Positions 42,093-51,600 of a DNA stretch of 64,000 bases are shown piece by piece. The translations under genes and the position numbers were made by a program. The stretch's first letter is position 1, and each line of letters begins with the position of its first letter. The notes beneath the pieces were generated by a model. The model saw nothing but the letters and a program-made list of their open reading frames with translations, had not been told where the DNA came from and did not search any database. The stretch covers positions 26,948 through 90,947 of the forward strand of contig PMUP01000020.1 of NCBI GenBank assembly GCA_003166865.1. The letters are read 5' to 3'. Source of the stretch: Bryobacterales bacterium. Lineage in GTDB: Bacteria > Acidobacteriota > Terriglobia > Bryobacterales > Bryobacteraceae.

Positions 42093-43073
42093 CTAGGGAG
42101 TCCGCGATGACGTGTACGCGGCGATGTCGATGAGGTCATCCGCGCTCAAATTGGCGACCACCGGTTTCATCAACTGAGTCCACGTGCCGTTGCGGACGCC
42201 CTGCTGCATGTCGTACATTTGCCGCACCAGGTAGCTGGGTGAACGGCCCGCGATACCCGGCACCGGGCCGAGGCCCTTCAGATCCGCTCCATGGCAAGCA
42301 GCGCACTGAGTGGTTTTGCCTGCGCCCTTGGTGACTAGCGCCTCGCCCTTCTTGATGCTTCCGACGGGCACGTAGGCGAAAAATGCGGAGTGCGGATCGC
42401 GCAGGACTTCCGTGGCCTCGGCGTTCTCGGGCGTCTCGAGGATGCGCTTTCCGAGCGGCTCTTTCTCATTGCCTTCGACCAGGAACATGCCGTTCGCGTT
42501 ACGCGTCTTCGGGACCGTGTTGGTTTCGATTACCTTGATCCAAGGCGTCCATTTCATGGCGCCGAAATACTCGGCGGCGGCCTTGATCTCGTCGTCCGTC
42601 ATTCCTTGGGCAAAAGTCATCATGAGCTTGGAGTTGTTTTTGCGAGGCTCGGCGCTCTTGCGCAGACCGTTCTTGAAATCGTTCATGGTCTGGATAAAAT
42701 ATGCGACCGGCAAGCCCGCGACACCTGCGTTTTCCTGCCGGCCCTTGCCGTTGGGATAGTGGCACAAGCCGCAAGCCCAAACGTCCGGTTTCTTGCCGTG
42801 CGCGACGACGTCCGGCATGCTCGGGTGATCGCCCGGATACCAGTCGGCGGGGCCGAAACGGTCGGAGATTTGCGCGCGAGTGAATTCGGCGCTGCTGCCA
42901 GGAAGGTGTTTCAGGCTGGTGTCGGGCGGGGCCGGTGCTGCCGGTGGAGTGCCTGCAGGTGGCGCGGACGGAATGGCATATGCCCACGGAATGGGCTCGT
43001 TGGATGCGGCGAATACGCCCACTGTGGAAACGGCAGCGACCGCAATGATCACAACGCTGAACATGGTTCTCAT
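42093..43073 (-). CDS. Dihaem cytochrome c, exported
   Basis: The protein has 326 residues with a signal peptide (FSVVIIAVAAVSTVGVFA) and a Pro-rich spacer. Two c-type haem motifs are visible: CGLCH near residue 100 (with YPNGKGRQENAGVAGLPVAYFIQTMNDFKNG after it) and CAACH near 258 (followed by GADLKGLGPVPGIAGRSPSYLVRQMYDMQQG). The second half resembles class I cytochromes such as cytochrome c4. It is a periplasmic electron carrier; no oxidase or dehydrogenase is adjacent. Divergent from the ICMT-like gene. Confidence 0.88.
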   Translation of the reverse strand: MRTMFSVVIIAVAAVSTVGVFAASNEPIPWAYAIPSAPPAGTPPAAPAPPDTSLKHLPGSSAEFTRAQISDRFGPADWYPGDHPSMPDVVAHGKKPDVWACGLCHYPNGKGRQENAGVAGLPVAYFIQTMNDFKNGLRKSAEPRKNNSKLMMTFAQGMTDDEIKAAAEYFGAMKWTPWIKVIETNTVPKTRNANGMFLVEGNEKEPLGKRILETPENAEATEVLRDPHSAFFAYVPVGSIKKGEALVTKGAGKTTQCAACHGADLKGLGPVPGIAGRSPSYLVRQMYDMQQGVRNGTWTQLMKPVVANLSADDLIDIAAYTSSRTP

Positions 43074-43118
43074 AGAGTCCCCTTCTTGGGAGAGAATATC
43101 AAAGGATCATGATACGCC

Positions 43119-43847
43119 ATGATCCAAGCGATGATGCAAGCGACCGATCTCGAATTCCGGCAACGCTGGTGGTTTTTTGGCGCTATTTGTGGGGTGTCGT
43201 ATGCTTTCTTGTTCCTCGATCACGTTCCGGTCGGAGGACGACTTGCCGACGCCCTGGCCGCAGCGGCGAATTGGTCAGAAACATTAGCATTGCACGTTGT
43301 GTTTGGAGCAGCGGCCGCTCTGATGCTTGTTGCGGCGCTGGTGCGCACATGGGGATCGGCGTATCTCGGCCGCGTGGTGGTGCACGACCACGCCGTGCAC
43401 GTAGAGGACTTGCGAGCCGACGGTCCTTATCGCCACGTCCGAAACCCGCTGTATTTCGGCAATGTGCTGATGTCGGTGGCGATGAGCATGGTCGCTCCGG
43501 TGATCGGATGCGCGGTGATGATCGTCAGCATGGTGGTGTTTTGCTACCGGCTGATCGGCCGCGAGGAAGCCGCGCTCGAAGCCGAACAGGGGGAACGTTA
43601 TCGCGCCTTCATGCGAGCGGTGCCGCGGCTGTGGCCCTCACTTCGCGCGCGCATCCCGGCGAGCGGAGGCACACCTGATTGGATCAATGGCCTCTCGGCC
43701 GAGGCATTTTTCTGGTCGTTCGCATTGGGACTGGTGGGCTTTGCGGTGTCGCTGAACACTCTTTGGTTTTACGCCGGGCTGGTCTTCTCGCCGCTGCTGA
43801 GCTGGCTGGCAGGTTTGGCGCTGGGGAAGCGAGCGTCGGGAATTTAG
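43119..43847 (+). CDS. Isoprenylcysteine carboxyl methyltransferase-like membrane protein
   Basis: The protein has 242 residues with five or six hydrophobic segments. The conserved ICMT/PEMT core is present: VRTWGSAYLG, then DGPYRHVRNPLYFGNVLMSVAMSM and the SAM-contact region IGREEAALEAEQGERYRAFMRAVPRLWP. Such bacterial enzymes methylate lipids, quinone precursors or other small molecules; the real substrate is unknown. A second ATG five codons downstream (MMQATD) is also possible. It is divergent from the cytochrome c gene. Confidence 0.82.
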   Translation: MIQAMMQATDLEFRQRWWFFGAICGVSYAFLFLDHVPVGGRLADALAAAANWSETLALHVVFGAAAALMLVAALVRTWGSAYLGRVVVHDHAVHVEDLRADGPYRHVRNPLYFGNVLMSVAMSMVAPVIGCAVMIVSMVVFCYRLIGREEAALEAEQGERYRAFMRAVPRLWPSLRARIPASGGTPDWINGLSAEAFFWSFALGLVGFAVSLNTLWFYAGLVFSPLLSWLAGLALGKRASGI

Positions 43848-44063
43848 GCGCGAACGCGCGTACGTGGGTCAGAATGCGCCGGCGGGCGGTTGGGGCCTCA
43901 CCTGCTGAATGGCCTGCAGCAGAATTTTTTCGCAAATCGCTGCGATCGGCGCGGGTATTCCCGATCCCGCATCGATTCCGAGCGAGTGGGTGCTCGGGGT
44001 GAAGCTACTTGGGGGCGCGCTGGCGGTGCTGGGCCTGGTGTTTGCGGTGCGCGGGTAGGAGCA
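43848..44063. other. Spacer with a 49-codon hydrophobic reading frame
   Basis: Between the ICMT-like gene and vapC, a plus-strand frame at 43909-44058 would encode 49 residues ending in a membrane-helix-like stretch (VLGVKLLGGALAVLGLVFAVRG). It has no clear ribosome binding site and could be the tail of a lost membrane-protein gene. No other signal is seen. Confidence 0.25.
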
Positions 44064-44489
44064 TCAAGGCGTTTGGATCTTGTGCGCTTGCTTGGGATCG
44101 ATCACCGTGAAGTGTTTCACGTTCCAGGTATAGATCACCTCGGCTTTGATCTTGGCGGCGCAGCGGAGGAGAAGCGCGTCGTAAATGCGCCCGCTCGCGA
44201 ATCCGCGTTCCGCAGCCTGCTGGATGGTCTCATAGTATTCGTCCTCATTGAGAGCTACGACAGTAAAGCGGTCGCGCACTTCCTGAACGAAGAGAAGGGC
44301 CGAATCGGGCGGTATGACGTCCTTGACCGGGAGTGCCGTCATAGTGGCGTAAACTTCCGCCAGCGTGTGCAGCGCGCAAGACGATTTCTTTTTGTTGGCC
44401 GCGGCGACTCGCTTGAGGCTGGCTTCGTGCTCGCGATGACTGCGCCAGAAGGACGCGACGAGAACCGATGTGTCGAAGAACTCCTTCAT
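44064..44489 (-). CDS. vapC: PIN-domain toxin (VapC type)
   Basis: The protein has 141 residues. The PIN fold shows the acidic residues of the nuclease site: Asp6 in FFDTSVLVASF, Glu45 in HTLAEVYATM and an aspartate in SGRIYDALLLRCA near residue 105, with a final YTWNVKHFTVID. VapC toxins are Mg2+-dependent RNases, often cutting tRNA or rRNA, held inactive by VapB. It overlaps the upstream antitoxin gene by four bases (ATGA). Confidence 0.9.
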   Translation of the reverse strand: MKEFFDTSVLVASFWRSHREHEASLKRVAAANKKKSSCALHTLAEVYATMTALPVKDVIPPDSALLFVQEVRDRFTVVALNEDEYYETIQQAAERGFASGRIYDALLLRCAAKIKAEVIYTWNVKHFTVIDPKQAHKIQTP

Positions 44490-44746
44490 CCCAACAACTC
44501 GCGCAGACGCTTCGCTCGTACCTCGTCGATCACGGAGGTTACAGAAGCGTCAGTCGGCTCGCCCTGGTAGACCCAGACGCCGCGCTCTTTTTTCAAGAGA
44601 GCCTTGGGGCGCATGGGGCGCAGTGTGATTTGTTCGCCTTCGCTATCCAGCTGAAGGGTGTCGCCGGGGCCAAGATGCAACTCCTGGCGCAAGGGCTTCG
44701 GGATCAGCACGCGGCCGGCTTTGTCGAGCGTAAGCTTGGTGGTCAT
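44486..44746 (-). CDS. vapB: AbrB/MazE-type antitoxin of the PIN toxin (VapB)
   Basis: The protein has 86 residues from ATG 44746; the longer frame upstream is non-coding. The N-terminus MTTKLTLDKAGRVLIPKPLRQELHLGPGD is a swapped-hairpin AbrB DNA-binding domain. The C-terminal part (KERGVWVYQGEPTDASVTSVIDEVR) would wrap the toxin. Such antitoxins repress their own operon. It is coupled to vapC by ATGA and is divergent from the small gene at 44972. Confidence 0.88.
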   Translation of the reverse strand: MTTKLTLDKAGRVLIPKPLRQELHLGPGDTLQLDSEGEQITLRPMRPKALLKKERGVWVYQGEPTDASVTSVIDEVRAKRLRELLG

Positions 44747-44971
44747 ATTGGTAACCGGAAGTTGGGAAAACCCACTTGTTGAACCCATTTCCATGATAGC
44801 AAGGGCGTGAGATGAGGACGGCCCAGCGGGAGATTCAGAAGGCAAGGCTCGGCCCGGTAGAAGAAGACCTCGCGAAGCGTCGCCGCTCCCATTCGTGGAT
44901 CCTTTGCTAGGATTCCCCAAGATCTCTCATATGCCGCACGGCAACGTGCACAATGGTGAGAGGAGAGGTTC

Positions 44972-45220
44972 ATGACTTTGAAGCTGCCGCTTCAGCCTCA
45001 AGAAGAAGCAAAACTCGAAGCGATAGCCCATGCGAAGGGTCTTTCCGCGAACGCGCTGCTGCGGGAAGTACTGGACGGTATTCTCGCCGCCGCATCGGAG
45101 ATTCCTGATAGCGCCGAGCCCGCTATGGGCGCTTTGCTCGTCGCCGGGATGCAGGCTTCTCAATACAAGGAGGTGGATCTCGAGGCCGTCCCAACTGATA
45201 AGTCATTTCCGTGCACGTAG
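44972..45220 (+). CDS. Small antitoxin-like (ribbon-helix-helix type) protein
   Basis: The protein has 82 residues with a good ribosome binding site (GAGAGGAGAGG) before ATG 44972. The start LKLPLQPQEEAKLEAIAHAKGLSANALLREVLDGILAA has the strand-helix-turn-helix pattern of RHH proteins. The second half is acidic and unstructured-looking. No toxin follows on the same strand; the next gene is convergent and overlaps its last 18 bases. It may be an orphan antitoxin. Confidence 0.6.
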   Translation: MTLKLPLQPQEEAKLEAIAHAKGLSANALLREVLDGILAAASEIPDSAEPAMGALLVAGMQASQYKEVDLEAVPTDKSFPCT

Positions 45221-46261
45221 CAGGGCACGCTCTATAGTTTCCTGATATCGCTCGAACCGCATGTTTGAGGCGATGTATTCGCCGAGTTTCCGCGTATTAC
45301 CCCTAGGAATTGGCCGCTTAAATGATAGCCCCAAGAACGCGGTGAGCGCCAAACGATATAAGCAAGGGGCAATCCAAAAGAGACTGACTTTTGAACCTTC
45401 CGCGTTCAGCGGTTTGGCTCCCAAAGGTTCGCCATGGAGGAAGTCGCATCGCGCCCTATACAGCTTCCCATACAGCCAACAAGCGAGGGGCCTGCGCGGC
45501 CAAGGCCGTTTGCTTTTTGCATACGCCGCGTATCTGCGGGTGCGCACCTCGGGATCTAAATACGCAACACTGTAGACGCCGTTGAGACCCGCCTTGCCCT
45601 TGCGAGGATGCGTCAGAATCTCGAAAGCGGAAACCCAGAGGGCGACAATCCGTCCTACGTCGTAGATGGTCGCGTCCACGCCAGCAGGAAGCTGAGCAGC
45701 TTGAGCCGCCATATTGAGTGATCGAAAAAGGGCTCGGTCCTGCCATCGCTGCCGTTTGCCGAGGTGATGACGCTTCCAGCGCACGAGCAAAGCCTCGAAT
45801 AGGGGCTGATCAACGTCGTTGAGCGGCATCGTTGAAAGCTCTGGCGACGACTGACCATGAAACTGATCAACTATATGAAGAGCGGTAATCGCGGGCGTTG
45901 ACGCGAAGAGGTGTTGGTTGTCCTTCGCGAGCATCCACGGATAAAGCCAGAACGAGTTCGAGTACGAGATATGGTTTGGATTATCGTAGACGATGGCTAT
46001 GGAGCGCGCATAGGGCACCACCGACAACGCCACGAGGTCGCGAAAACTCGCCAAGGGTTCGATGCTGGGGAGCTTGGATACCACGTCATTGCGAACGATC
46101 AGGATGACCGGATGTAGAGGCTTTTCAAACGCATTTGTGAAGCGCGAAATCAGCTCCTTGAACGTCTGGTTGGTGGCGCAGAAACCTTGCACCCGTGGAT
46201 CTTGGCACGGCACAAGGGCAACAAGTCCGCCGTCGACAGTCCCCTTGGCGGTCAAATCCAT
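45203..46261 (-). CDS. HEPN/Apea-like protein, unknown
   Basis: The protein has 352 residues. The first 240 residues resemble nothing I can name. The C-terminal third looks like an Apea-type HEPN domain: ALWVSAFEILTHPRKGKAGLNGVYS, then WLYGKLYRARCDFLHGEPL, where R-x(5)-H is the HEPN RNase-like motif (ARCDFLH), and IAPCLYRLALTAFLGL. It is cytoplasmic with no signal. It follows the LysR gene on the same strand after 42 bp and overlaps the convergent small antitoxin-like gene. Codon use looks less biased than in housekeeping neighbours, consistent with acquisition. Confidence 0.6.
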   Translation of the reverse strand: MDLTAKGTVDGGLVALVPCQDPRVQGFCATNQTFKELISRFTNAFEKPLHPVILIVRNDVVSKLPSIEPLASFRDLVALSVVPYARSIAIVYDNPNHISYSNSFWLYPWMLAKDNQHLFASTPAITALHIVDQFHGQSSPELSTMPLNDVDQPLFEALLVRWKRHHLGKRQRWQDRALFRSLNMAAQAAQLPAGVDATIYDVGRIVALWVSAFEILTHPRKGKAGLNGVYSVAYLDPEVRTRRYAAYAKSKRPWPRRPLACWLYGKLYRARCDFLHGEPLGAKPLNAEGSKVSLFWIAPCLYRLALTAFLGLSFKRPIPRGNTRKLGEYIASNMRFERYQETIERALLRARK

Positions 46262-46303
46262 TTGGCAGTATCGCTGCAGGACTCCAGTCCATCAGACTCT
46301 CAC

Positions 46304-47179
46304 CTACCCGCTCTTCACCAACTCCAAGAACGCCTTCGCGGCGTGGCTCAGGCTCCGCTTGGCGGGACACACCAGGCGGATCTTGCGGTCGACGGCGAGT
46401 TCCTTCACCTTGATTTCGCGGAGCGCGTCCTGCGCGACGTCTTGCTCCACGCACATGTGCGGCAGGAAGGCCACGCCTTCGTTGCGCTGGACCATGAGGC
46501 GGATGGTTTCCACAGTCGGCATTTCGACGTCCATGTTGAGCGGGACTTTGTGCCGCTGGAATTCCTTGAGCACCACGTCGCGGTAAGGCGACAGTACATT
46601 GTGCGCGATAAATGTTTCCATGCCCAGCTCGCTGATCGACACCTTGGCGCGAGTGGCGAAGCGGTGCTTGGGCGAAACAACGAAGGCCAGGTGATCGGTG
46701 TAAATCACCATCGAATGCAGGCGCTCGTCTTCCGGGTCGTAGCTGATGACGCCGAGTTCGAGATCGCCGTCGATCAATTGCGATGGAATCTTGCTCGATA
46801 ACGAACGCCGCACCTGCACCTTCACCTTGGGATAGAGCCGGCGGTAGCGCTCGATGTGGCCGAGCAAGTAAAGCGACGTGGATTCGTTGGCGCCCACGAT
46901 CAGCCGGCCGGCCGAATTATCGCGCAATTCAGCGAGCGCGTTCTCGAGATCGGCCGTGAGGTTTTCAAAACGGCGCGCGTAATCGTAAACGATGCGGCCG
47001 GCATCGGTGAGCAGCAACTCCTTGCCGGAGCGATCGATCAGCTTTTCCTGCAAGTCCGCTTCGAGCTTCTGGACCGCGAGCGAAATGGCGGGCTGGGTCC
47101 GCAGCATCTTTTCGGCGGCGCGCGAGAAGCTCTTCTCGGCTGCGACCGTCTGAAAGACCTTGAGCGGATACAGTTCCAT
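46304..47179 (-). CDS. LysR-family transcriptional regulator, likely of the leu operon
   Basis: The protein has 291 residues. The N-terminal winged HTH is MELYPLKVFQTVAAEKSFSRAAEKMLRTQPAISLAVQKLEADLQ. The effector-binding domain starts near 90 (GRLIVGANESTSLYLLGHIERYRRLYPKVKV) and includes HRFATRAKVSISELGMETFIAHN. The gene is divergent from leuABCD with a 121-bp shared spacer that contains an AT-rich partly symmetric stretch (AATTATAAATT), which makes it the natural candidate regulator of leucine synthesis. The effector (for example alpha-isopropylmalate, as for LeuO/Leu3-like systems) is inference only. Confidence 0.88.
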   Translation of the reverse strand: MELYPLKVFQTVAAEKSFSRAAEKMLRTQPAISLAVQKLEADLQEKLIDRSGKELLLTDAGRIVYDYARRFENLTADLENALAELRDNSAGRLIVGANESTSLYLLGHIERYRRLYPKVKVQVRRSLSSKIPSQLIDGDLELGVISYDPEDERLHSMVIYTDHLAFVVSPKHRFATRAKVSISELGMETFIAHNVLSPYRDVVLKEFQRHKVPLNMDVEMPTVETIRLMVQRNEGVAFLPHMCVEQDVAQDALREIKVKELAVDRKIRLVCPAKRSLSHAAKAFLELVKSG

Positions 47180-47232
47180 AAGCGGGCCTTATGCTATGAT
47201 TGTAGCTTATTCTGACTGCTTGAATTATAAAT

Positions 47233-47261
47233 TTGCCAAATCTTACGAACGCCTCCATAAT
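47233..47261 (+). promoter_or_regulatory. Sigma-70-type promoter of leuABCD
   Basis: TTGCCA (47233-47238) and CATAAT (47256-47261) are 17 bases apart, about 40 bases before the leuA ATG. The -35 lies just after the AATTATAAATT stretch, a plausible LysR operator. A TACAAT (-10-like) on the minus strand at 47199-47204 may serve the LysR gene. Confidence 0.5.
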
Positions 47262-47300
47262 GAGTAGCGAGAAGGAGTGAGGAGCGAAACAGGAGGACAC

Positions 47301-48473
47301 ATGGCCAATCGAGTCTACATCTTCGACACCACCCTCCGCGATGGTGAACAATCGCCGGGCTGCAGCATGACCGTACCCGAGAAGCTGCAACTGGCGCGAA
47401 AACTGGTGGAGCTGGGCGTCGATATCCTCGAAGCCGGGTTCCCGATCGCCTCCGAGGGTGATTTTCAGGCCGTGGACGCGGTGAGCCGTGAGTTCTCCTG
47501 GGTGCAAGTGGCGGCCCTTGCGCGTGCCAACCGATTGGATGTCGAGCGCGCGGCGGCATCGCTGAAGCATGCGCGCCGGCCGAGGATTCACACTTTCCTC
47601 GCGACCAGCGAAATTCACCTTAAGTACAAGTTGAAGAAGTCGCAGGAACAGGTTCTGGATGAAGCAGTTGCCGCGGTGGAGCTAGCGCGGAGTTACACCG
47701 ACGACGTGGAGTTTTCCGCCGAAGACGCCACGCGAACTGACTGGGATTATCTGGAGCAGATTTCGCGCGCAGTGGTAGCGGCCGGGGCGCGGACGGTGAA
47801 CCTGCCGGACACGGTTGGATACTCGGTGCCGGAGGAATACGGCGCGTTGATCGGGCGCATGGTTCGGGCGTTGGGCGACAGTGCGATCGTGAGCGTGCAT
47901 TGTCACGACGACCTGGGACTCGCGGTGGCGAATTCAATCGCGGCGGTGCAGGCGGGTGCGCGGCAGATCGAATGCACCATCAACGGCATCGGCGAACGGG
48001 CGGGCAACGCGTCGCTCGAGGAGATCGTGATGGCCTTCAAGACGCGCAGCGATCGCCTGCCGTTTGAGACCAAGATCGTGACGGAGCACATTTTCGCGGC
48101 GAGCCAGCTTTTGTCGCGGACCATCACGTTTGGGCCGCAACCGAACAAAGCGATTGTCGGCGACAACGCGTTCGCGCACGAAGCGGGGATTCATCAGGAC
48201 GGATACTTGAAGGAACGCACCACGTACGAGATCATGGATCCGAGGAGCGTGGGCGTGCCGGAGAGCAAGCTGGTGCTGGGCAAGCACAGCGGCCGGCATG
48301 CGTTGCACAAGCGCGCCGAGGATCTCGGATTCCAGCTTGGGAAGGACGAGCTGGACCTGCTGTACCACCGCTTCATCGCGTTGGCGGATCGCAAGAAGGG
48401 CGTGAGCAACGATGAGATCCTGGCGTTGCTGCACGAAGTGGTTGGCGCGAAGGCTGCCGCGGCGAACGACTAA
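47301..48473 (+). CDS. leuA: 2-isopropylmalate synthase, short form lacking the regulatory domain
   Basis: LeuA condenses acetyl-CoA with 2-oxoisovalerate, the first committed step of leucine synthesis. From ATG 47301 (AGGAGGA just upstream) it has 390 residues. The catalytic HMGL-like TIM barrel is complete: [16 protein letters not shown] near the start, [36 protein letters not shown] and the subdomain [21 protein letters not shown]. Full-length LeuA is about 510-560 residues; the C-terminal LeuA dimer domain that binds leucine is absent, and leuB begins 30 bp after the stop, leaving no room for it. It is therefore probably not feedback-inhibited by leucine in the usual way. Confidence 0.93.
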   Translation: MANRVYIFDTTLRDGEQSPGCSMTVPEKLQLARKLVELGVDILEAGFPIASEGDFQAVDAVSREFSWVQVAALARANRLDVERAAASLKHARRPRIHTFLATSEIHLKYKLKKSQEQVLDEAVAAVELARSYTDDVEFSAEDATRTDWDYLEQISRAVVAAGARTVNLPDTVGYSVPEEYGALIGRMVRALGDSAIVSVHCHDDLGLAVANSIAAVQAGARQIECTINGIGERAGNASLEEIVMAFKTRSDRLPFETKIVTEHIFAASQLLSRTITFGPQPNKAIVGDNAFAHEAGIHQDGYLKERTTYEIMDPRSVGVPESKLVLGKHSGRHALHKRAEDLGFQLGKDELDLLYHRFIALADRKKGVSNDEILALLHEVVGAKAAAAND

Positions 48474-48503
48474 TCCGCTCGCTCACGCGCGCGGCTCAGA
48501 AAA

Positions 48504-49586
48504 ATGCAACTCAACATATTGATACTCCCCGGTGACGGGATCGGCGCCGAGGTCACGCGTGAAGCGGTCAAAGTACTGCACAAGGTCGCTAGCAAGTTCC
48601 ATCATGAGCCGGTTCTGAGCGAAGGCTTGCTGGGCGGGATTGCGATTCACAAGACGGGTACTCCCCTGCCCCAGGAGACGATCGATCTGGCGCTGAAAGC
48701 CGATGCGACGCTGATGGGGGCGGTGGGGCTGCCGGAGTTCGATAATGTAGCTCCGGACAAACGCCCCGAAAGGGGCCTGCTCGGGATCCGCAAGGTGCTG
48801 GGTGTGTACGCGAACCTGCGGCCGGTGCGATCGTACAAGGCCCTGCTCGATTCCTCGCCGCTCAAGAACGCGCTGGTGGACGGCACGGACATGATCATCG
48901 TGCGCGAGCTGACGGGCGGGATTTACTACGGAACGCCGCGCGGAATTGAAGGCAGCGGCGCTAATGAACGCGCGGTGAATACGATGGCGTATACGCGGCC
49001 CGAGATCGAGCGCGTGACGCGGGTGGCGTTCCACCTGGCGCAAAACCGGCGCAAGAAGGTGACCAGCGTCGATAAGTCGAACGTGATCGAGACGTCGCAG
49101 CTTTGGCGCAAGGTGGTGATTGAGGTGGCGGCGGAGTTTCCGGATGTCACGCTGGATCACTTGCTGGTGGACACGGCTGCGATGCAGTTGGTCTTGAACC
49201 CACGGCGTTTTGACGTGCTGGTTACCGAAAACATGTTCGGCGATATCCTCAGTGATGAGGGGGCAGTGCTGGCTGGTTCGATTGGCATGTTGCCTTCGGC
49301 ATCTATTGGTGACAAGAAACCGTCCGGCGCCTGGGTCGGATTGTATGAGCCGGTGCACGGCTCGGCGCCCGACATCGCTGGACAGAGCAAGGCGAATCCG
49401 TTTGGCGCGATCGGATCGGTGGCCGCGATGCTCGAATACAGTTTCGGGTTAAAAGATGAAGCGGCGGCGGTGAATCGCGCGGTGGAGACGGTGCTCAACT
49501 CGGGCCGGGTGACGGCGGATTTGAAACCCTCGGGCAAGCCGGCGACAACTTCAGAAGTAGGAGATGCGGTAGCAGAAGCAATATGA
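48504..49586 (+). CDS. leuB: 3-isopropylmalate dehydrogenase LeuB
   Basis: LeuB is the NAD-dependent oxidative decarboxylase that follows LeuCD in leucine synthesis. The 360-residue protein has the standard fold: start [47 protein letters not shown], the [13 protein letters not shown] helix and the NAD loop [21 protein letters not shown]. All substrate residues appear intact. Its TGA overlaps the leuC ATG by four bases. Confidence 0.97.
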   Translation: MQLNILILPGDGIGAEVTREAVKVLHKVASKFHHEPVLSEGLLGGIAIHKTGTPLPQETIDLALKADATLMGAVGLPEFDNVAPDKRPERGLLGIRKVLGVYANLRPVRSYKALLDSSPLKNALVDGTDMIIVRELTGGIYYGTPRGIEGSGANERAVNTMAYTRPEIERVTRVAFHLAQNRRKKVTSVDKSNVIETSQLWRKVVIEVAAEFPDVTLDHLLVDTAAMQLVLNPRRFDVLVTENMFGDILSDEGAVLAGSIGMLPSASIGDKKPSGAWVGLYEPVHGSAPDIAGQSKANPFGAIGSVAAMLEYSFGLKDEAAAVNRAVETVLNSGRVTADLKPSGKPATTSEVGDAVAEAI

Positions 49587-50986
49587 AATCTCGCACAGTC
49601 ATCGAAAAGATCTGGGACAACCACGTAGTTGCGGAGCGAGGGAACGCGCCAACGCTGCTCTACATCGATTTGCATTTGGTGCATGAGGTGACGTCGCCAC
49701 AGGCGTTCGACGGGCTGCGCCAGCGCGGGTTGAGGGTGCGGCGGCCGGATCTGACGATTGCGACCACCGATCACAGCACGCCGACGACGCCGCGCGGGTT
49801 TCCGATCGTGGACCAGATCGCTAAGGCGCAGGTTGAAAAGCTGATCCAAAATTGCAAGGACTTCGGCATCCATTGTTATCCGCTGGGCAGCGACAAGCAA
49901 GGCATCGTGCATGTGATCGGGCCGGAGCTGGGCTTGACGCAACCCGGCATGACGGTGGTTTGCGGCGACAGCCACACGGCGACCCACGGAGCGCTGGGCG
50001 CGCTCGCGATCGGGATCGGCACCAGCGAAGTGGAAAACACGCTCGCCAGCCAGTGCCTGCTGCTGAAGCGGTCGCACACGTATCAGGTGCGCGTGGATGG
50101 CGCGTTGAAGCCGGGGGTTTCGGCCAAGGACATTATTCTGGCGCTGATCGCGCGGATTGGTATCGGCGGAGGGACTGGTTCGATTTTTGAATATTGCGGA
50201 TCGGCGATCCGGTCGCTGTCGATGGAAGAACGCATGACGGTGTGCAACATGTCGATCGAGGGCGGCGCGCGCGCGGGGTTGGTTGCGCCGGATGACACGA
50301 CCTATCAATATGTGGCGGGCCGAGAGTTCGCCCCCAAAGGTGCGGCGTGGGATCAGGCGGTGGCGCGGTGGCGGCAACTGCCGACAGATGAGGGCGCGGC
50401 GTACGACAAGAGCATCGTGATCGACGCGGCCACGCTCGAGCCGATGATCACCTTTGGAACGAATCCGGGCATGGGCATTCCGATCCGGGGTGCGGTGCCG
50501 AATCCGAGTGACATTAGCGATCCGCTGGAGCGCGATTCGCTGGCGCGCGCGCTGGTCTATATGGATCTGCCGGCGGGGAAACCGCTGCTGGGACATCCAG
50601 TGAACGTGGTCTTCATCGGGAGCTGCACCAATTCCAGAATTTCGGATCTGCGCAACGCGGCGAGCGTGCTGAAGGGCCGCAAGGTTCATCCGAGCGTGCG
50701 CGTGCTGGTGGTTCCCGGGTCGCAGCAAGTGAAGGCGCAGGCGCAAGCCGAGGGGTTGGATCAAATTTTTCGAGACGCGGGCGCCGACTGGCGCGAGGCC
50801 GGCTGTTCGATGTGCATCGCGATGAATGGCGATTCGCTCCAGCCAGGCGAATACAGCGTGTCCACCAGCAATCGCAATTTCGAAGGGCGGCAGGGCAAGG
50901 GGGCGCGGACATTCCTGGCGAGTCCGATGACGGCGGCGGCTTCGGCCATCTCAGGCAAGGTTAGCGACGTGCGGGAGCTACTTTAA
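49583..50986 (+). CDS. leuC: 3-isopropylmalate dehydratase large subunit LeuC
   Basis: LeuC carries the 4Fe-4S cluster of the aconitase-family isomerase converting 2- to 3-isopropylmalate. The 467-residue protein has TTDHSTPTT, the substrate region [27 protein letters not shown], and cluster cysteines in [17 protein letters not shown] and [14 protein letters not shown]. It ends with [22 protein letters not shown]. It is coupled to leuB by ATGA and to leuD by TAATG. Confidence 0.97.
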   Translation: MKSRTVIEKIWDNHVVAERGNAPTLLYIDLHLVHEVTSPQAFDGLRQRGLRVRRPDLTIATTDHSTPTTPRGFPIVDQIAKAQVEKLIQNCKDFGIHCYPLGSDKQGIVHVIGPELGLTQPGMTVVCGDSHTATHGALGALAIGIGTSEVENTLASQCLLLKRSHTYQVRVDGALKPGVSAKDIILALIARIGIGGGTGSIFEYCGSAIRSLSMEERMTVCNMSIEGGARAGLVAPDDTTYQYVAGREFAPKGAAWDQAVARWRQLPTDEGAAYDKSIVIDAATLEPMITFGTNPGMGIPIRGAVPNPSDISDPLERDSLARALVYMDLPAGKPLLGHPVNVVFIGSCTNSRISDLRNAASVLKGRKVHPSVRVLVVPGSQQVKAQAQAEGLDQIFRDAGADWREAGCSMCIAMNGDSLQPGEYSVSTSNRNFEGRQGKGARTFLASPMTAAASAISGKVSDVRELL

Positions 50987-51582
50987 TGGAAAAGTTCACT
51001 CCATTTGAAAGCCGCATGGTGGCGCTGCCGAGGGACAACGTCGACACCGATCAGATCATCCCGGCGCGATTCTTGAAAACGATTTCGAAGGACGGCTTGG
51101 GTGATCAGCTTTTCAACGATTGGCGCTACGACGCCGAAGGCAAACCGAAGCCGGATTTTGTGCTGAACAAACCCGAATCGAAAGCCTGCAAGGTGCTGCT
51201 CGCGGGCGACAACTTCGGATGCGGCAGCTCGCGCGAACACGCACCTTGGGCGCTGACGCAATATGGGTTCCGCGCGGTGATCAGCACTTCGTTCGCCGAT
51301 ATTTTCAAGGGAAACTCGCTGAAGAATTCGCTGCTTCCGATCGTGGTGCCGCCGGATGTGCATGCCGAGCTACTCAAGGACCCAACGGGCGCGGTGAAGG
51401 TGGATCTGGCATCGCAGACCTTGACGCTGGCGAGCGGGCGGAAGGTGCATTTTCCAGTGGACGATTTCGCCAAGCACTGTCTGCTCGAAGGTATTGACGA
51501 GCTGGGTTATATCCTGCAGCAGGAGCCGGCCATCGCGGCTTTTGAGGCGGCGCATCCAGCAGGGATTGATACGCGGGCGTAA
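50986..51582 (+). CDS. leuD: 3-isopropylmalate dehydratase small subunit LeuD
   Basis: LeuD is the small swivelling subunit of the LeuCD isomerase. The 198-residue protein has family signatures: [19 protein letters not shown] near residue 14, [24 protein letters not shown] near 70 and [20 protein letters not shown] 50986 shares its A with the leuC stop. It closes the leuABCD operon; the next gene is on the other strand and ends 18 bp away. Confidence 0.97.
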   Translation: MEKFTPFESRMVALPRDNVDTDQIIPARFLKTISKDGLGDQLFNDWRYDAEGKPKPDFVLNKPESKACKVLLAGDNFGCGSSREHAPWALTQYGFRAVISTSFADIFKGNSLKNSLLPIVVPPDVHAELLKDPTGAVKVDLASQTLTLASGRKVHFPVDDFAKHCLLEGIDELGYILQQEPAIAAFEAAHPAGIDTRA

Positions 51583-51600
51583 CCAGGCCAGTCCGGCGCC

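Noticed and set aside
43909..44058. 49-codon hydrophobic frame treated as a gene
   Set aside because: There is no ribosome binding site and no family match; it is mentioned only as spacer content.
49157..50764. 535-codon minus-strand frame opposite leuB/leuC
   Set aside because: Both genes beneath it are intact; the translation is Arg/His/Gln-rich low complexity typical of antisense frames in GC-rich DNA.
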